From contig OZ026603.1 in NCBI GenBank assembly GCA_964020085.1, positions 32,766,006 through 32,830,005 on the forward strand: a DNA stretch of 64,000 bases. Reading direction: 5' to 3'. The notes under the pieces were generated by a model. The model did not search any database, was not told the origin of the DNA, and was given only the letters and a program-made list of their open reading frames with translations. This DNA is from Micromussa lordhowensis. Taxonomy: Eukaryota > Cnidaria > Anthozoa > Scleractinia > Lobophylliidae. Position numbers and translations under genes: made by a program. Positions 48,815 through 61,559 of the stretch are shown here, one piece after another. The first letter of the stretch is position 1. Each line of letters begins with the position of its first letter.

Positions 48815-51800
48815 TCTTATCATGTTCGTGTGAACGGGGTATTAGTTTCGGTTGCGCCGCTGTCATCAGCTAGACCTCTGTATTCTTGTTGACGATAAAG
48901 AATAGCTAATAACTGCACCTTAACAGCAATTTTTTTAAAATTCATTTCCTAACTGAAGAACGCAAAGCATTTGCATTTCAATTTAATTTATTTTCGACCG
49001 CCTTAAACAGTTTACCTTTCCTTGCGCATGTTAGCACTACAAGATCTCCAGAATATATGCAAACGAAGGTTGATATCGCTGCACTTGAATGAGGACCAAA
49101 AACTTTGAAAGGCTTCTTTTAGAGCTTTTAAGGTCTCCATCTTGATGGATTCTAAGACAACTAAAATATAATTTGGCACCAAAGTGTTACAGATCATAAT
49201 TGATGAAGGTTGCTTATTAGCTAAGCTCGATGCTCGTTCACTGGTGAACTAAAATTTTTACTTTTGCTTTTTAGTTCTCAAGACCCAGACATCTCTCGTT
49301 CTTGGCATAACACATATATGTAAAATTTATCTAACATTGGTTTAGGTTTTTGGTAAAGACCATGATCAAAACAACTTCAGTCGACTTGTGCCACGAAGTT
49401 TTCTTCGCAACATGTGGTCTGAGAATTAAATGGTGGAATTATTTTCCATGAGATTTAGAATAAAGAGCGTCTTTCAGTTTCAAAGAAACTTCATTAGTGG
49501 CTATTGTTTCTGTATGACGTAGTAATAGTGTATGTGTTGCGCGTTTTTACAGATGATCTTTCAATTTATGATAAATAGCTTTTAATACGAAATGCAGTTT
49601 TCTCCATGACGGTAGCGAGAGGTCTCATCTGGGGAACGGAGTATTTTTGGCTTCGACTTCGCAATGTTTATTTAATAAATGAGGTAAGCTTTAGATATTC
49701 GTTTCATTATTTTTTTTTATGTTTTCTATTTTATCAGTGAGTCATTTCCTTATTGCCGACTTTGTATCGAATCTTGCTACGTTTTTTATTTTATATTGTC
49801 ACAACATGATAGAGAAAATAGCTGGACTGAAACTCTAACCGGATAATACCAAACGTCGAAAGTATATATCAGGTTCGATTTGAATGGAAAGTTTCAATGT
49901 TGTCTTTTCGATTTAATGTTAATCCTCGGGCAAATAAATTTTATACCTTTTATCTACGCGTAAGCAATTTAATATATTTTTCTGTGGACCAGAAATAATG
50001 ATGTAAAATATTAGATCGATTTTGTTTCGACGAATCGGCTGCAAAAACTTAAACCAGAAATTTTTTAACCCATTTTTCATGGCAAAAGTAGGACTGTATG
50101 TACAAAAGAGAACAACGCAGAATTTGTTACATGTACCAACACTTTCATCGCATGCACCTGCGAGCAAACGAAATTAGTATCCAAAGTGTAATTTTGGATT
50201 TAGTTAAAAGTCCTTCTATTTTCATAGCAAAAACAAAATACAATCGAAATAGGTTTTCTCGTCGATGGGTCTTGTGTCATTACTACATTCTAAACAAAAT
50301 ATGGACATAAAAGACAGGATGTAGAAACGGACAGATATTTTATATTCATGCAGAGGTTTTATTGATAGAAACAAATACAAAAGCTGAAAGCACATGATAA
50401 GTGATTGGCGAAGCAGCACATGCATGCAACTAACGTTTTCTGTACAAAAATACCCAACACTCCGAAAAATCTTAGGAAATTTCACAAGACCTACAAACCA
50501 AGGAAATTATTTTACCAGCTGACTATCATTTAGCTTCGCACTCGGACAACGTGAGATACTGAAGTCAGTTTTCGTGGTAACGCGTTCCGGAAACTTTTGT
50601 GGTAATAATTACGTGAGACGCATCGTAAATCATCAGAAGGTATAACGGAAGTTTTTTACTAATCTTTATTTTTCCCCTCGTTTTTATGAACTTCTAAGGC
50701 ACATTTTGTATCTGGCAGTTTTTGATGGAATTGCCATTGTATCACTGTCATCTGAAGTAAACATCATGAATAGATATAAAAATATAAAACAAAATCATAA
50801 AGAATTTGCCGAACAAAATTGAAAAAAAAAAACAGTGTAGATACAGACAAAAGGTTTTTGTTTAGCTCTGAATATTTCAAAAATGTCTTAGAATTTCACT
50901 TGAACGTCCTCTTTAAAATCAACTAAGTTACTAATGAATTTAATCGAAAACAAATCTTAATGAGTAGCTTGCAATAAATTATAAATAGAATACCTGAAAA
51001 CCCCTTTGGCTAAGAGGTACTATAAAGTGTGTACATATATATAATCCGCCTGTTAACTATGTCTAGTAAACTTATCAGTAGTTTCAAATGTGGAAAGTGC
51101 ACTTGAATCAAAACATTATTTCACTCACTATAAATTTTGTCTAAGACCAGTACATTCTTTCCATAACATTTTACTTGGTTGAAAGGCAAAAAAGGAGACG
51201 AGAAACTTTAAAAGAACTCGTTATGAATACGTTAAATGCATCCTGATGGTTCTCGAAACATCCACAAGGAAGTGCTAAGATTTTTTTCCTTCAGTTGTAA
51301 ATAGAGATAAGGTTCTTCAGATTATCTTACAGGTTTGTACAACGCTTCCTTATTTTAGGGTAAAGGATCGATAAATATATTATATTTTTAACTGTTCAAA
51401 GTGGCTTTCTTAGAAGACAAGAGAACAGGAGAGTGAAAATTGAAGCTAAATAAGGAATCAAGGACCTAGTTGATTTAATTTATTATATAGCAATATGTTT
51501 TTCAAAGTTTCTTGCAGGTTCATACTGCCAATATCATATGGGCATGATGGAGATCAAATTTTGCCTACGGAAATTATTAGACGCTGTTCCGGAGTTTTGA
51601 GAATTTTCGTGCTTGTTTAGCCATTTCCGATAAGTGCCATTTTCTTACTATAGTAAGCATTTTATGTCGGTTGTAATTATGTACGCGGTGAAATTTTTGT
51701 AGTTTTTATTACGAAAGCCGTAATATTGAAAATCCAATTTATATTTTCGCGCTTCAGGTTTAATTTGATAAAATTCGAGATTTAATTCATTCTTTAAAAT

Positions 51801-53084
51801 AGCACAAAGAACTCCAAGAGTGCGCAAATATTTCTAAAAAATATTACTGCTTTACATAAAGAATTTTCAGACCTCTTTCCCTGCATATTGAGTTTAGAAG
51901 AAAAGTCTTGAATATAAGCATAATAAAATGATTTTAATATTTCTAGAACTTCTTTACTTACACCAGCTGATTTGTGAATTAAAATAATGAACTACTGCCG
52001 CGCAGCAAAAGATACAGGCCCTGAAGTGTAATGGGACTTAAATGGCGGTCATGTTGTTTGAACTATTGAACTATTGAACTATTCAGTATTAATTGATTCC
52101 TCAACTATAAAACGATTTTCTTTTGAGTAATTAAAGCTCAAATAATAATTAAAATAATTATTATCTAACACCAGCATGCCACAGACAGGAGAAGAAGAAA
52201 CAAGAAAGCAAGGTTGATTGTTTATTTAAATCTGAAAAGAAATTAAACGAAGCAGGACAATAGTAGATAGTTGAATTTGCAATCCAAATCAGATTTTTCG
52301 TACCCGCTAGTCTAACTCATTTATTTGAAAGATGTGTTCCATTCGACGACTTTCTTTGACAAACAGTTTTGTTTTCGGCAGAAAGTTGTTTATAAAGCTA
52401 CACTCATGTAAAGGTGAATAGAAGACGGAAAGTTGTGTTTGTCGTCTCGTGCATGATCGAAAACAACTTTTCGTGCTTTGCCTCTAGATAGGATTGTGAA
52501 TAATATCTTGGTGAAAGGGTAAACGACAGGGCAAGACGCACGAAGAAAATTTAAAAATCATTGTTAATTGTCGCCTACAGCATTGAAGCTCAATTGAATC
52601 ACTTAAAAATCGAATTGCCTTTTTTTGATCCACCGAGAGACAGATTATTTTAACGCTTTCACTGTGATAATTTGTATTCCGTTGGCACATTTCTCGTGAG
52701 AGCTGAAGTTCCCCGCGAAACTCAAGTAAGGTACATATATTCAGCAGCAGAAAACGACAGGAAAAAATATGATAAAATCTTGAATTACTTGCAGTTCTTA
52801 GAAATAGTGTCGATAATTTGAACTTATATTTACTTTGGTCTTATTTGCATCTTTTATATTATTTTCTACAAAATTGTTACCTGGGTGCGCTTTTTAAGAT
52901 GTTTGCCAAGCTTATGAAATTTCTTTTCTTGTTTGTTCTCCATTGACAGGCTTTTATTCATTGACTTTTCTAGGACAACAATGGGCCGGATTAAACCAAA
53001 CCATTAATCAAGCTCAAAAAAGCCAAGACATATAAGGTGTTTCTGGAACATCGTTCGTTAGTTTGGTTTCAGGCTTTCTACCTT

Positions 53085-55139
53085 ATGGCCAATCTCACGG
53101 ACATTGGACACTCACTTCCAAATAGCACCGCATCGAATTTTACGTGGCTACAAGTAACAGAGTATACCATTTTCTCGCTTGTTTTTCTCGTCGGTGTGAC
53201 AGGGAACATTCTCGTTTGTTTGGTGATCTTTAAGACGCCACGTATGCGCACAACCAGAAACTATCTCCTGGTAAACTTGGCGGTGTCCGATCTTACCGTG
53301 TCACTATTATGCATACCATTTGATGTAGTTCTGAAGATAACCTACCCTCACTGGCCATTGGGAGCCGCCATGTGTAACATACTGTGGCCAGGGATGACTT
53401 TGGTTACCAACTGCTCGTCAGCTACTCTGGCGGCCATAAGTCTAGACAGGTAACGGATAAGTGTTTGTAAGGTTAATATTACTAAAAAGAACTAGTATGT
53501 GGTTTTAGAGTTTTCATATCTATCTTTTACCACAATCATTCTATCCCCACACGTCATTGGAAGCACATAATTTCGGAAAAAAGAAAACAGATAACTTGGC
53601 CAGAATGTTGCATGAGAAGGATAAGCAAAGCTAAGAAAACAAAGAAAGGAATTCGAAAATACCAAAATAAACAGAGCAGACCCTAAGATAAAACAAAAGA
53701 AAACTGGGACGCCGCGCCCCGCATCATTAGGGAGCTTAAGCGAAGGCGTTTTTGAGCAACGTACGGCAACCGGAAGTGGACGTTTCTCATTTTTGGGCAG
53801 TGGATGCGCTCTAATTTTCAAGTAAATCGTCTCTATACTAGTAACGACACTTAGTCAAGGCGAGAGAAAACGTCTTATTTCCGGTTGCCGTACGTCGCTC
53901 AAAAACGCCTTTGCTTAAGCGCCCTATTGCTGGCTTCTCGGCGGATAGAACCTCTTACTCCGATATCTCTGCAATTCCAAAGACGGACTAACATCATATC
54001 TCCCCTGAAGATCCAAGAAGACAACTGATGCAAATAAAAGAAAAAATACCTTGCATTTAGATTGTTTCTGCAATTTTAGGTTCTATTGCCCATACAATTT
54101 AGCTCTTTATTCTGAGTTTTTCTAGCTTATTCGTCAGCTTCTTCGTCCAGCTGTATTATAGTTCTTCATCGTTATCTGATTGCTGATTTTGTTGTTATAT
54201 TATTTTTTATTTTTTATTGCTGTTATATTTCATTCCTAAAACACACTTCTAACTTCTAGTTAGCTGTTATTGTTTCTCATGAGGTGGTTTATCTCTTAAA
54301 ATAATATTTTATATTGTCACAAAACTGTATAGCTAATTGCTGGACACCTGTGACATGTTTTGCTCAGGTACCGGGCTATTGTACATCCCTGGAAGCCGCG
54401 CTTTACATCATCTCAGACGACCGCCATCATTGCATCTACCTGGTCGGTGTCATTCATACTCGTGCTGCCATACGCTCTAGTACTTAAAATCCAAAATGGT
54501 TATTGTGCTGAAGACTGGCCTCACCCTTCTGCTGTCAAGCCCTACACCATGGGATTGTTTATCTTTCAATACGCTCTACCACTTCTCATAATCACCTTGG
54601 CTTACATCATGGTAGCCGAGAAGCTTCGTCACCAAGCGGCTCGCATTGCAAGGAATCGTCACGAACATGGTGTAGCAGTGACAACTTACGGCCTTGAAGG
54701 AAATGGATATCAACTGCACCCAACAAGCGAGGCCTTTTCCGTGTCTTCCCCAACCGTGCCACATTCAGAGGTCCGTAAAAAGTGTAGCGATTCTGCTAAA
54801 CAAGACCTTGTCCCACAAAGCATGGATCCTCCAAAAGTTGACAAAAGGGAAGTGAAAAGACTGGAACGTAATACCAAGATAACGAAAATGTTAGTGACCG
54901 TTGTGTCTCTCTACGCCATCTGCCTGCTGCCCAATCAGGTTGTCTGGCTGTGGTACGAGTTTGGCACCGCACAAAGTTGGCCTCATTTTAACGAGCTTCT
55001 CACATTTGGCAACATCATGGTCTATGTGAACAGTTGTGTAAATCCTTTGTTGTACGCCGGTATGAATGACGACTTTAGGAAAGGCTTCATAAGACTCCTG
55101 ACATGCAACAGGAAGCCACCTGCTAAGACTCTTGTGTGA
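53085..55139 (+). CDS. neuropeptide-type class A GPCR (GPCR-2)
   Basis: Exons 53085-53449 and 54368-55139 (donor CAG|GTAACG, acceptor TTTTGCTCAG|G, phase 2) encode 378 residues. I prefer the ATG at 53085 (MANLTDIGHSLPNSTASNFT) over the upstream in-frame ATG at 53037, because a TTTGGTTTCAG acceptor ends at 53072, between the two. N-terminal NLT, NST and NFT are glycosylation sites. Key positions: GN at 40-41, D69 (2.50), C97 (3.25) with C168 in the second extracellular loop, D121-R122-Y123 split by the intron, and NSCVNPLLY at TM7 (N347-Y351). TM6 is YAICLLPNQVVWLWYEFG, with Leu at 6.48 (L308). The TM segments align closely with GPCR-1 and GPCR-3; the long third intracellular loop differs strongly. 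The receptor should be a surface peptide receptor; ligand unknown. It is in the same orientation as GPCR-1, and its intron holds a small TA-flanked MITE. Confidence 0.92.
53728..53926. mobile_element. TA-flanked MITE in the GPCR-2 intron
   Basis: The terminal inverted repeats are about 46 bp: GGGAGCTTAAGCGAAGGCGT…GCAACCGGAA from 53730, with the complement ending at 53924 (about three mismatches). TA on both sides (53728-53729, 53925-53926) is the duplication expected for Tc1/mariner-type elements. Internal sequence is non-coding. Confidence 0.8.
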
Positions 55140-55280
55140 CAAAAACTGCTGATTTCTTACAGATATAAACATTGAATACGCTGTGAATGGTCGATGAATG
55201 AAGTTTGAAGAATACGATTACCTTCAGGATATCTAAATCTTAAGAGCAAGACCACACATTTTGTTTGATATAAGAGGTGC

Positions 55281-55510
55281 ATGGGTACCATGTCCAGATT
55301 AGAAAGGAAGGTAGGTTGACTGGCAGGTAAATAAGCAGTTAGCTCGGTACATGTAGCTACAAGAAGGAAGGGGGGTTGAAAGGTAGGTAAGTGTAGGCAG
55401 TCAGGCAGGCGCGCAGACACAGGTAGGTACGTAGCTAGCAAGGCAGCTAGGTTAGTAGGTAGGTATAAGTAGGTATGCAGGCAGATAGATAGATATGTAG
55501 GTAAGTAGGT
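55281..55510. repeat. AGGT/GTAG-rich imperfect microsatellite
   Basis: Interrupted runs of GGTA, GGCA and GATA units over about 230 bp, downstream of GPCR-2. Shadow frames here are low-complexity. Confidence 0.85.
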
Positions 55511-58150
55511 AGTGTTTTTAGTCTGAATTGAAGCGACAAAAATATTGCTACAACTTCGTCAGAATTCCTTTCACCGGCTTTTTCCAGGTTATCCTTAAGA
55601 TTATTCGCCGTTCCTAATTAATTTCCCGAGTGATATGAAGGACTATAACAGTAAATAGTCATGTCTAAAAGCCTAACTACCCAGATAGGGTCTCAGACTA
55701 CTATCCGGGTAATCATGGTAACAGAACTGAGCAAAAAAAACTCACCATGCGTGGCGATAAAATGAATGTGAGGCTAAAAATGGGCTTAGCACGAAACATC
55801 TTCTACATTTGACACTTTCAAGAGCCTTTTCACCCCATTATTGAGCTAATTCAATCCAGAATACGTAACAAACCACATTAGAGTCGCGATCATGCCAAAA
55901 AAATTGTTATTTTAATCCAACCATTCTTGTAATATAAAGATGCCGATGAAATTTGTTAGTGAAAGATTGACGCATAACCCAGTTCAGAGAAGAACCGCCA
56001 ACTTGAAGCCATTGTGGCGCGCATTGGTTCCAAACCATTACAGTATAAACGGTGTTCCAAATTAATAAGCTACAATATTTATATGATACTCAGTAAAGGT
56101 AATTAACCATGGAGTTAATACCGGTTATATCGTTAAGTTCCATAGAATATGAGCTAATAATAGAAAATATCACAAGGACTTTGGACCGTAGCTACCAAAA
56201 ACGAACATTATATTATTAAGGATCTAATACTGCAACATGAAGTAAGTGTGGCATAAAGTGTATCGAAAAGATAGAAATTGTACCGATCGAGGGGCTTTTC
56301 ACAGGCTTAGACAAGATCCCAGATGTTTGCCTATTTTCAGATTTAAATGTTTGTAGCTTTCGTCTCTTGATACTGCGCAAAACGCTTATCATGGCTTAAA
56401 TGCTTATAAGTTATTATTATATATCTGAAACTATTAAATAAAAAAGGATCCCATTGTAATTTGCAGAATTACTAATGACACAAGTTACTAATAAAAGTTC
56501 ATCAAACAATGCGAAAATATTCTGAAAATCTAAAAATAAGTACACTTAATTAAATTTTGATAATAGAAACTAGTAAATTCGTATTTGAAAAAAATGAATT
56601 CGCGATAATACAATTGCTATTGAAACAACAAGTTTCCATGGACCTATAAGGTCATACCAAAACTTCAGATAATGTCGCAAAGTTTAGAATATTGAAAAAT
56701 ATTGAAAGAGTTGAAGCGGTTGCCAGGGCATTTCCTGACCCTTGGTCTAAACAGAAGGAAGTGCCTTGATCAAGGACATGGCAATGCGGCCAGGACTACT
56801 TTTATCTATTAAATATGTAAAATTGCCGTGCCTCTGACGAAGAATTGTTACTTGAATAGACACTTTGGATAAATGGTTCCGAAATTTGTATAACAAAACG
56901 TGTACATCCCAATGATCTCGATATCTCAATAATTGTATATTCTTTCACTAGAGATTTTATTCCAGCTTAATTTTATGGAGAACGTGCTAATTTTCTTCCC
57001 CTTCCACGTAAATTCTAACTTTGAACAAAAGCAGTGGAACTTACAAACACTAGCAAATAAAGCAGCCAGATACGTGAATAAGAAAAATGCGACGATTGAA
57101 GAATCTGAAGTGGGCTGATCACATAATATTTTGCCATTTACACTACTCGGAATTTTTGGTACACCTCGGATAAAATTATTACCCTTGTCAATTTTCGTCC
57201 GTGCTCGAACTACCTAGCTACATGATTCGAGCACGGGTAAACGTGATACGGGCACCGACTTATCCCAGGCGGGCCAAAAAGTAATCAAAATTATGTTCTA
57301 TTCAATATATAAATTATATTTTATTTTTTTAACTATTGTCTTGTGACGTCTAAGCGCTCGACGGATTAAAAAGTTGGCAAAGTTAAGACCAAAGTCATTG
57401 ATAATTAAAATTAGGTGCAAAATTTGATAACTGGCGTTCGATAGAGCTGTTTCAACACACAATGTATGCCATTCTGGGGACTAAAAAACTCGATCTATCA
57501 GCAGTGAGTGCAACTACTGCAAAATTAAATATTTTTTTTGATTCTCAAATAATAACCTCGGTTTATAAATCATTAATCAATATCTAAAACACCAAGAACA
57601 CAAAGATAGAGAGTTGACATATTTAAGGTTGTTCAAAACAGTCTCCAGCACTTTCCAAAGAAGAGGATTTTGACGGGTCATTATAGCCACTCTAAATCGG
57701 TTGATGTCTAACAATCGTGGTATCAAAATACTGCCCAACCATTGGTTAACATGTTGGTGTCAATTTCGTGACACAATAGATTACCATAGCAACAAAATGA
57801 CCAGTTAAATATCATTAGTAGAACTCTACTAGTATACTAATGCAAATGCTGTAATCTGATTGGCTGAGCCATTGCACACTATCAGCCATTAGTGTGCAGT
57901 GGCTGGAGGGCGTCTACCAAATGGCGACTTTTTTTCGTTTTTCTCAAGTTTTGGAGGAAAATTTGGTTGCAAATGGTGATTGAATCCTGAGAAGACTAAA
58001 CGAAGGACATTAAATTAAATTGTGCGGTTTCTTGACTTTAAACTTCATTTTTAAATGACAATTCAATCCGAGCGTTCTTTTTATATCAGGCGCAAAGTTC
58101 AATAATACGTCGAAATTATTGGAAACCGTTAATTGAAGGAAATTTTAGTA
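55511..58150. other. spacer between GPCR-2 and GPCR-3 (convergent)
   Basis: No supported exon. A hairpin-type repeat with ATTGGCTGAGCCATTGCACAC…GTGTGCAGTGGCT lies near 57868-57906. The 3' ends of the two receptor genes face each other across this spacer. Confidence 0.5.
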
Positions 58151-58162
58151 AGAATTCTTCTT

Positions 58163-58268
58163 AAACAATTCGATTATTCGCTCTCGATTTCTGAGGTGAT
58201 AGTTGATTTGGCCTTCGCCCTAATCAACTATCACCTCATAGAAATCTCGAGCTCATAATCTAATTGTT
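58163..58268. mobile_element. 106-bp hairpin element, family H copy 2
   Basis: AAACAATTCGATTATTCGCT…CTCGATTTCTGAGGTGATAG pairs with CTATCACCTCATAGAAATC…ATAATCTAATTGTT. The outer arms equal those at 46373-46480 but the inner arm differs, so the family has exchanged centres. Confidence 0.75.
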
Positions 58269-58521
58269 AATTAATTTTAGCTTTCTGTGTTTAGAACTCA
58301 AGAATAAGCTTGGTGTGCTTCACTTTTTATTATCGAATTCTGGTAAGCATAATTAGATGCAATCTTTTACAAAGTTTAAAAACATTTTGTGGAAAGGGTT
58401 TAGAACCTTCTTAAATGTTCGAAATTTTTGTTGGCTATGAACCAAAAATAAAAGTGCTGGAAACTGTCGTCGCAAACTTCTTAAGTTAGAAGTAATGAGC
58501 TTATCAAACACTGCTCCAAAA

Positions 58522-60983
58522 CTAAACCAGTTCGGGTTGTCTCCTCCATTGGCATTTTATGATATCAATGAATCCTTTTCTAAATTCTTCATTCATACCA
58601 GCATAAAGTAAAGGATTTACAGAACTATTTATGTACACCATAAGGCTTCCAAATATAAGTAGCTCATCAATGTGCGGCCAGCTTTGACCAGACCCAAACT
58701 CGTACCACAACCAAACAATTTGGTTTGGCAACAAACAAATGGCATACAAAAGAACCACTGATACAAGCATCTTGACAACCTTCGTATTGTGCTCTAGTCT
58801 TCTTGCCTCCTTTATCCTGCCGCTGCCAAATCTATCCCGGTACTGCTTCTTCTCGTTATCGCGTCTGGAAAGAAATTTCCTTGGTGGGAGTGGGGAAGCA
58901 ATGTCACACATCTGCACAGCAAGAAGATTTCTCCCAAGATGATTTTTTTGGTCCACGTTCCCATTCAGAAATAATTTATTTTCGTGAAGTAGAGGCGACA
59001 CGGTTAAGGTGTTAAGTGTTTGAGGAGAGAGGTTGCACTTGATATTCCAGCTGTCATCGCGTAAGGGGGCTGGTGACGGTGGCCTCAACGACAATTCATA
59101 GTTCCTTGCCATTCGCTCGGCCTGTTGTCGAAGTCTGAGCACGACTTTAATGTAAGCGACCGCAATGATTGTTAAAGGTAAAGCATATTGAAAAACAAAT
59201 AATCCAATAGTGTAAATTTTCCGGATGTTGTCGCTTGACCATTTTTCAGTGCAATTGTTATCAATTATTCCCAAAGCAAGAATGTATGGTAACACTAGCA
59301 GTAGAGAGAAGATCCAGATTGCCCCAATGATGAGGCCCGTTTGACGAGTTGTGAAGCGAGCTTTCATAGGTCGTACCACTGCTCGATATCTACAATAACG
59401 AGAAAAAAACATGGAAAGTCATTCTCTACTAAAGTTTCAATACTTAGAGAATATTGGACCGGCAATAGAGCATTTTGATTGGTTGATTTTAGTTATTGGC
59501 CCTCTGACTGCCTGAGTCGTGTAATTAAGTCTTTTATTTACTAGATCAGCCTACTGGGTACATTATACACCCGCATAAATTATGAGAACCTGTAGTTTTC
59601 CACGTCACCTCAAAAGTGGCTCATATAATGGTGTTTGTTTGGAAATAAGGCTATTTAGGTTCTTCATTGTATCTAGGAGAAAATTTGGACTATATATCAG
59701 GAGCCGATTACACAAAACGAATGTGGATTCCTAACTGACTGAAATCTAAACAAATACAAATGCAAATAAAGTTATTTTATTTCTCAATGGTTTAATACCA
59801 ATGAAACATCAATGAAACAAAGCTGAACTAGTTTAGAACATAACAATTATTATTTTATTTTTGACATTTAGAAACTTTAAAGGCATTCTATAAAATAATA
59901 ATCTGTTTGAAATTTCAGGCTTTTAAGACAAATGGAATACTTAGCCTAACTGCAAGTTGTTAGAAATTAGTTTGTTATATGTAGAGTTTCACTCGGTATG
60001 TAAAACTATTACGTGGCCTACTTTCGGTTTCGAATGACTTTTATAATCGCCCTATCAGCTTAAAAAAAGGCCCTTTCTTTTATCCCATCTTGTTTTGTAT
60101 ATTGAACACTGAGTATTTCCAGAATCCTTCCTCAATCCTTCTGGTCAGCACAAAAACTTCCGACGTCTTGAGTTTTTGACCTCCAGTTTAAATCCAATTC
60201 AGTGGCAAGCAGTGAAACGAGACGAGGTAAAGCGAGTACTCTGCGAAAGCTCAAAAACTAATTACTTCCTATCAGAGGTAATCCTTATTTGGTGCCGGTC
60301 AAAAAGATCGGTGTCTCTTGCAAGTGAAGAAAGTGAAGACATGATAGATCATTGAAGTTATATACACAACTTAACCAGTTGTGAAATTAAAGCTGAATTT
60401 TTGTTTTTAAGCTTAATTTCACAACTGCTTAAGTTGTTACTTAAGTATATAACTGCGATGATCAATCACGTCTTCGCATCTTTCTCCGCAGTTCAAATAT
60501 ATGGTCTTTTATATATTCACTTGCAGTGAAAAAAGTATTTAACAATGTTTTATCGTTGTATTGTGACAACTAAAAATTAGTTGTCATACGTTATAACAAT
60601 CCTTACCTGTCATAACTTATGACGGCAAGTGTAGCTGCAGAAGAATTGGTAACAAGAGTCATTGAAGGCCACAGTAACTTACACATGGCGGCACCAAGCG
60701 GCCATTTAGGGGCAGCAATTTTCAGTGCCATATCAAACGGTATGCATAGCAAGGCAACTGTCAGGTCTGACACCGCGAGGTTGACGAGCAAATAATTACG
60801 TGTTGTACGCATGCGTCGTGTACGAGCCACCACCAAGCAAACTAAAGTATTCCCTGTAGCACTCAAAGTAAATATTACAGCAAACAGTGTGAACTGCAGA
60901 ATGACCAGCCATTGAGTATCATTAGATTCAGCTTCACTTGTCGGCTTGGTATCCAGGTTTGTTATGTGTGTGGAATTATTCAT
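58522..60983 (-). CDS. neuropeptide-type class A GPCR (GPCR-3), inverted
   Basis: On the minus strand exons 60983-60607 and 59389-58522 are joined by a phase-2 intron (CAG|GTAAGG … TTATTGTAG|A) and encode 414 residues. N-terminal NST and NDT sites precede TM1 (GN at 44-45). D73 (2.50), C101 (3.25), D125-R126-Y127 split by the intron and NSSVNPLLY (TM7) are present; DNNCTEKW supplies the loop-2 cysteine. TM6 reads YAICLLPNQIVWLWYEFG with Leu at 6.48 (L345). The third intracellular loop is the longest of the three copies and accounts for the extra length. The in-frame ATG at 59412 is intronic: the acceptor cuts at 59389. An AATAAA on the minus strand lies at 58331-58326. The gene is inverted relative to its two paralogues, so the cluster did not arise by simple tandem duplication alone. 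Ligand unknown; expected at the plasma membrane. Confidence 0.92.
60333..60477. mobile_element. inverted-repeat element in the GPCR-3 intron
   Basis: GTGAAGACATGATAGATCAT…GTTATATA…CAACTTAA-CAGTTGTGAAATTAA pairs with its complement ending at 60477. Weaker inversion extends outwards to about 60300 and 60530. No target duplication was fixed. Confidence 0.7.
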
Positions 60984-61228
60984 TGCGAGCGATGTAAATG
61001 GCCAACTTTGTTATGCTTGTGGTTTAATAATGGTGATTATGATAACTTTATCCACGGACCAAACTCTGCTAATCTCGTCCTGCATAGCAAAGATATCAGT
61101 GACGTCACCTATTGATATTAATATGACAACCTGAGAACTATTGGCTGGTGAAACAAAATATTCTTTTTTTAACGTTTTGAACATTTGAATAACAAGAACA
61201 ATGTTGTAGACAAATATCTTCCCTATGG
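60984..61228. other. upstream region of GPCR-3
   Basis: The 5' UTR and promoter of GPCR-3 should lie here or further right. No clear acceptor or TATA box could be fixed. The frames on both strands are chance. Confidence 0.35.
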
Positions 61229-61549
61229 ACAGGGTTCTTACAAGTACTGGAAAACTTGCAAAGTCCTGGAATTTTATTGTGGCATTTTCAAGGACTGGAA
61301 AGTCCTGGAAAAAGGCTGCTGGTCCTGGAAAATTCTGGAAATCTGTTGTACTCGAGTAAAAAATATGAAATGTATGGCAGACAGTAAGAAGAATTAACAT
61401 TGAGATCTTGGGACTGAACGGGTTGAAGTGAATTTTAGAGTCCTGGAAAAATCAATTTGAGTCCTGGAAAAGTCAAATTTCTCTAAAACGAAAACCTCAA
61501 AAATAAAGACCCTAAGATCCTAAGACCCTAAAAAGGGTACGAACCCTGT
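61229..61549. mobile_element. inverted-repeat element with internal GTCCTGGAAA repeats
   Basis: ACAGGGTTCTTAC at 61229 is complementary, with one mismatch, to GTACGAACCCTGT ending at 61549. TCCTGGAAAA/AGTCCTGGAA occurs at least seven times inside. No target duplication was identified. Confidence 0.6.
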
Positions 61550-61559
61550 ATAGAAATAA

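Larger units (their letters stand above)
41545..53070. other. 11.5-kb gene-free spacer between GPCR-1 and GPCR-2
   Basis: Apart from the repeats listed separately (42.0, 42.3, 45.8-47.1, 48.5 kb) no coding exon can be supported. Short frames lack domains and splice support. A TAATA microsatellite lies near 43727-43752, and a 9-bp tandem (TGAACTATT, three copies) at 52058-52084. Confidence 0.5.

Noticed and set aside
53037..53084. Upstream ATG of GPCR-2
   Set aside because: A likely 3' splice site lies between it and the next ATG, and the extra residues add nothing typical of the family.
59390..59412. ATG at 59412 as the start of a separate single-exon GPCR
   Set aside because: Codons before the acceptor at 59389 are intronic; exon 1 at 60607-60983 supplies TM1-TM3.
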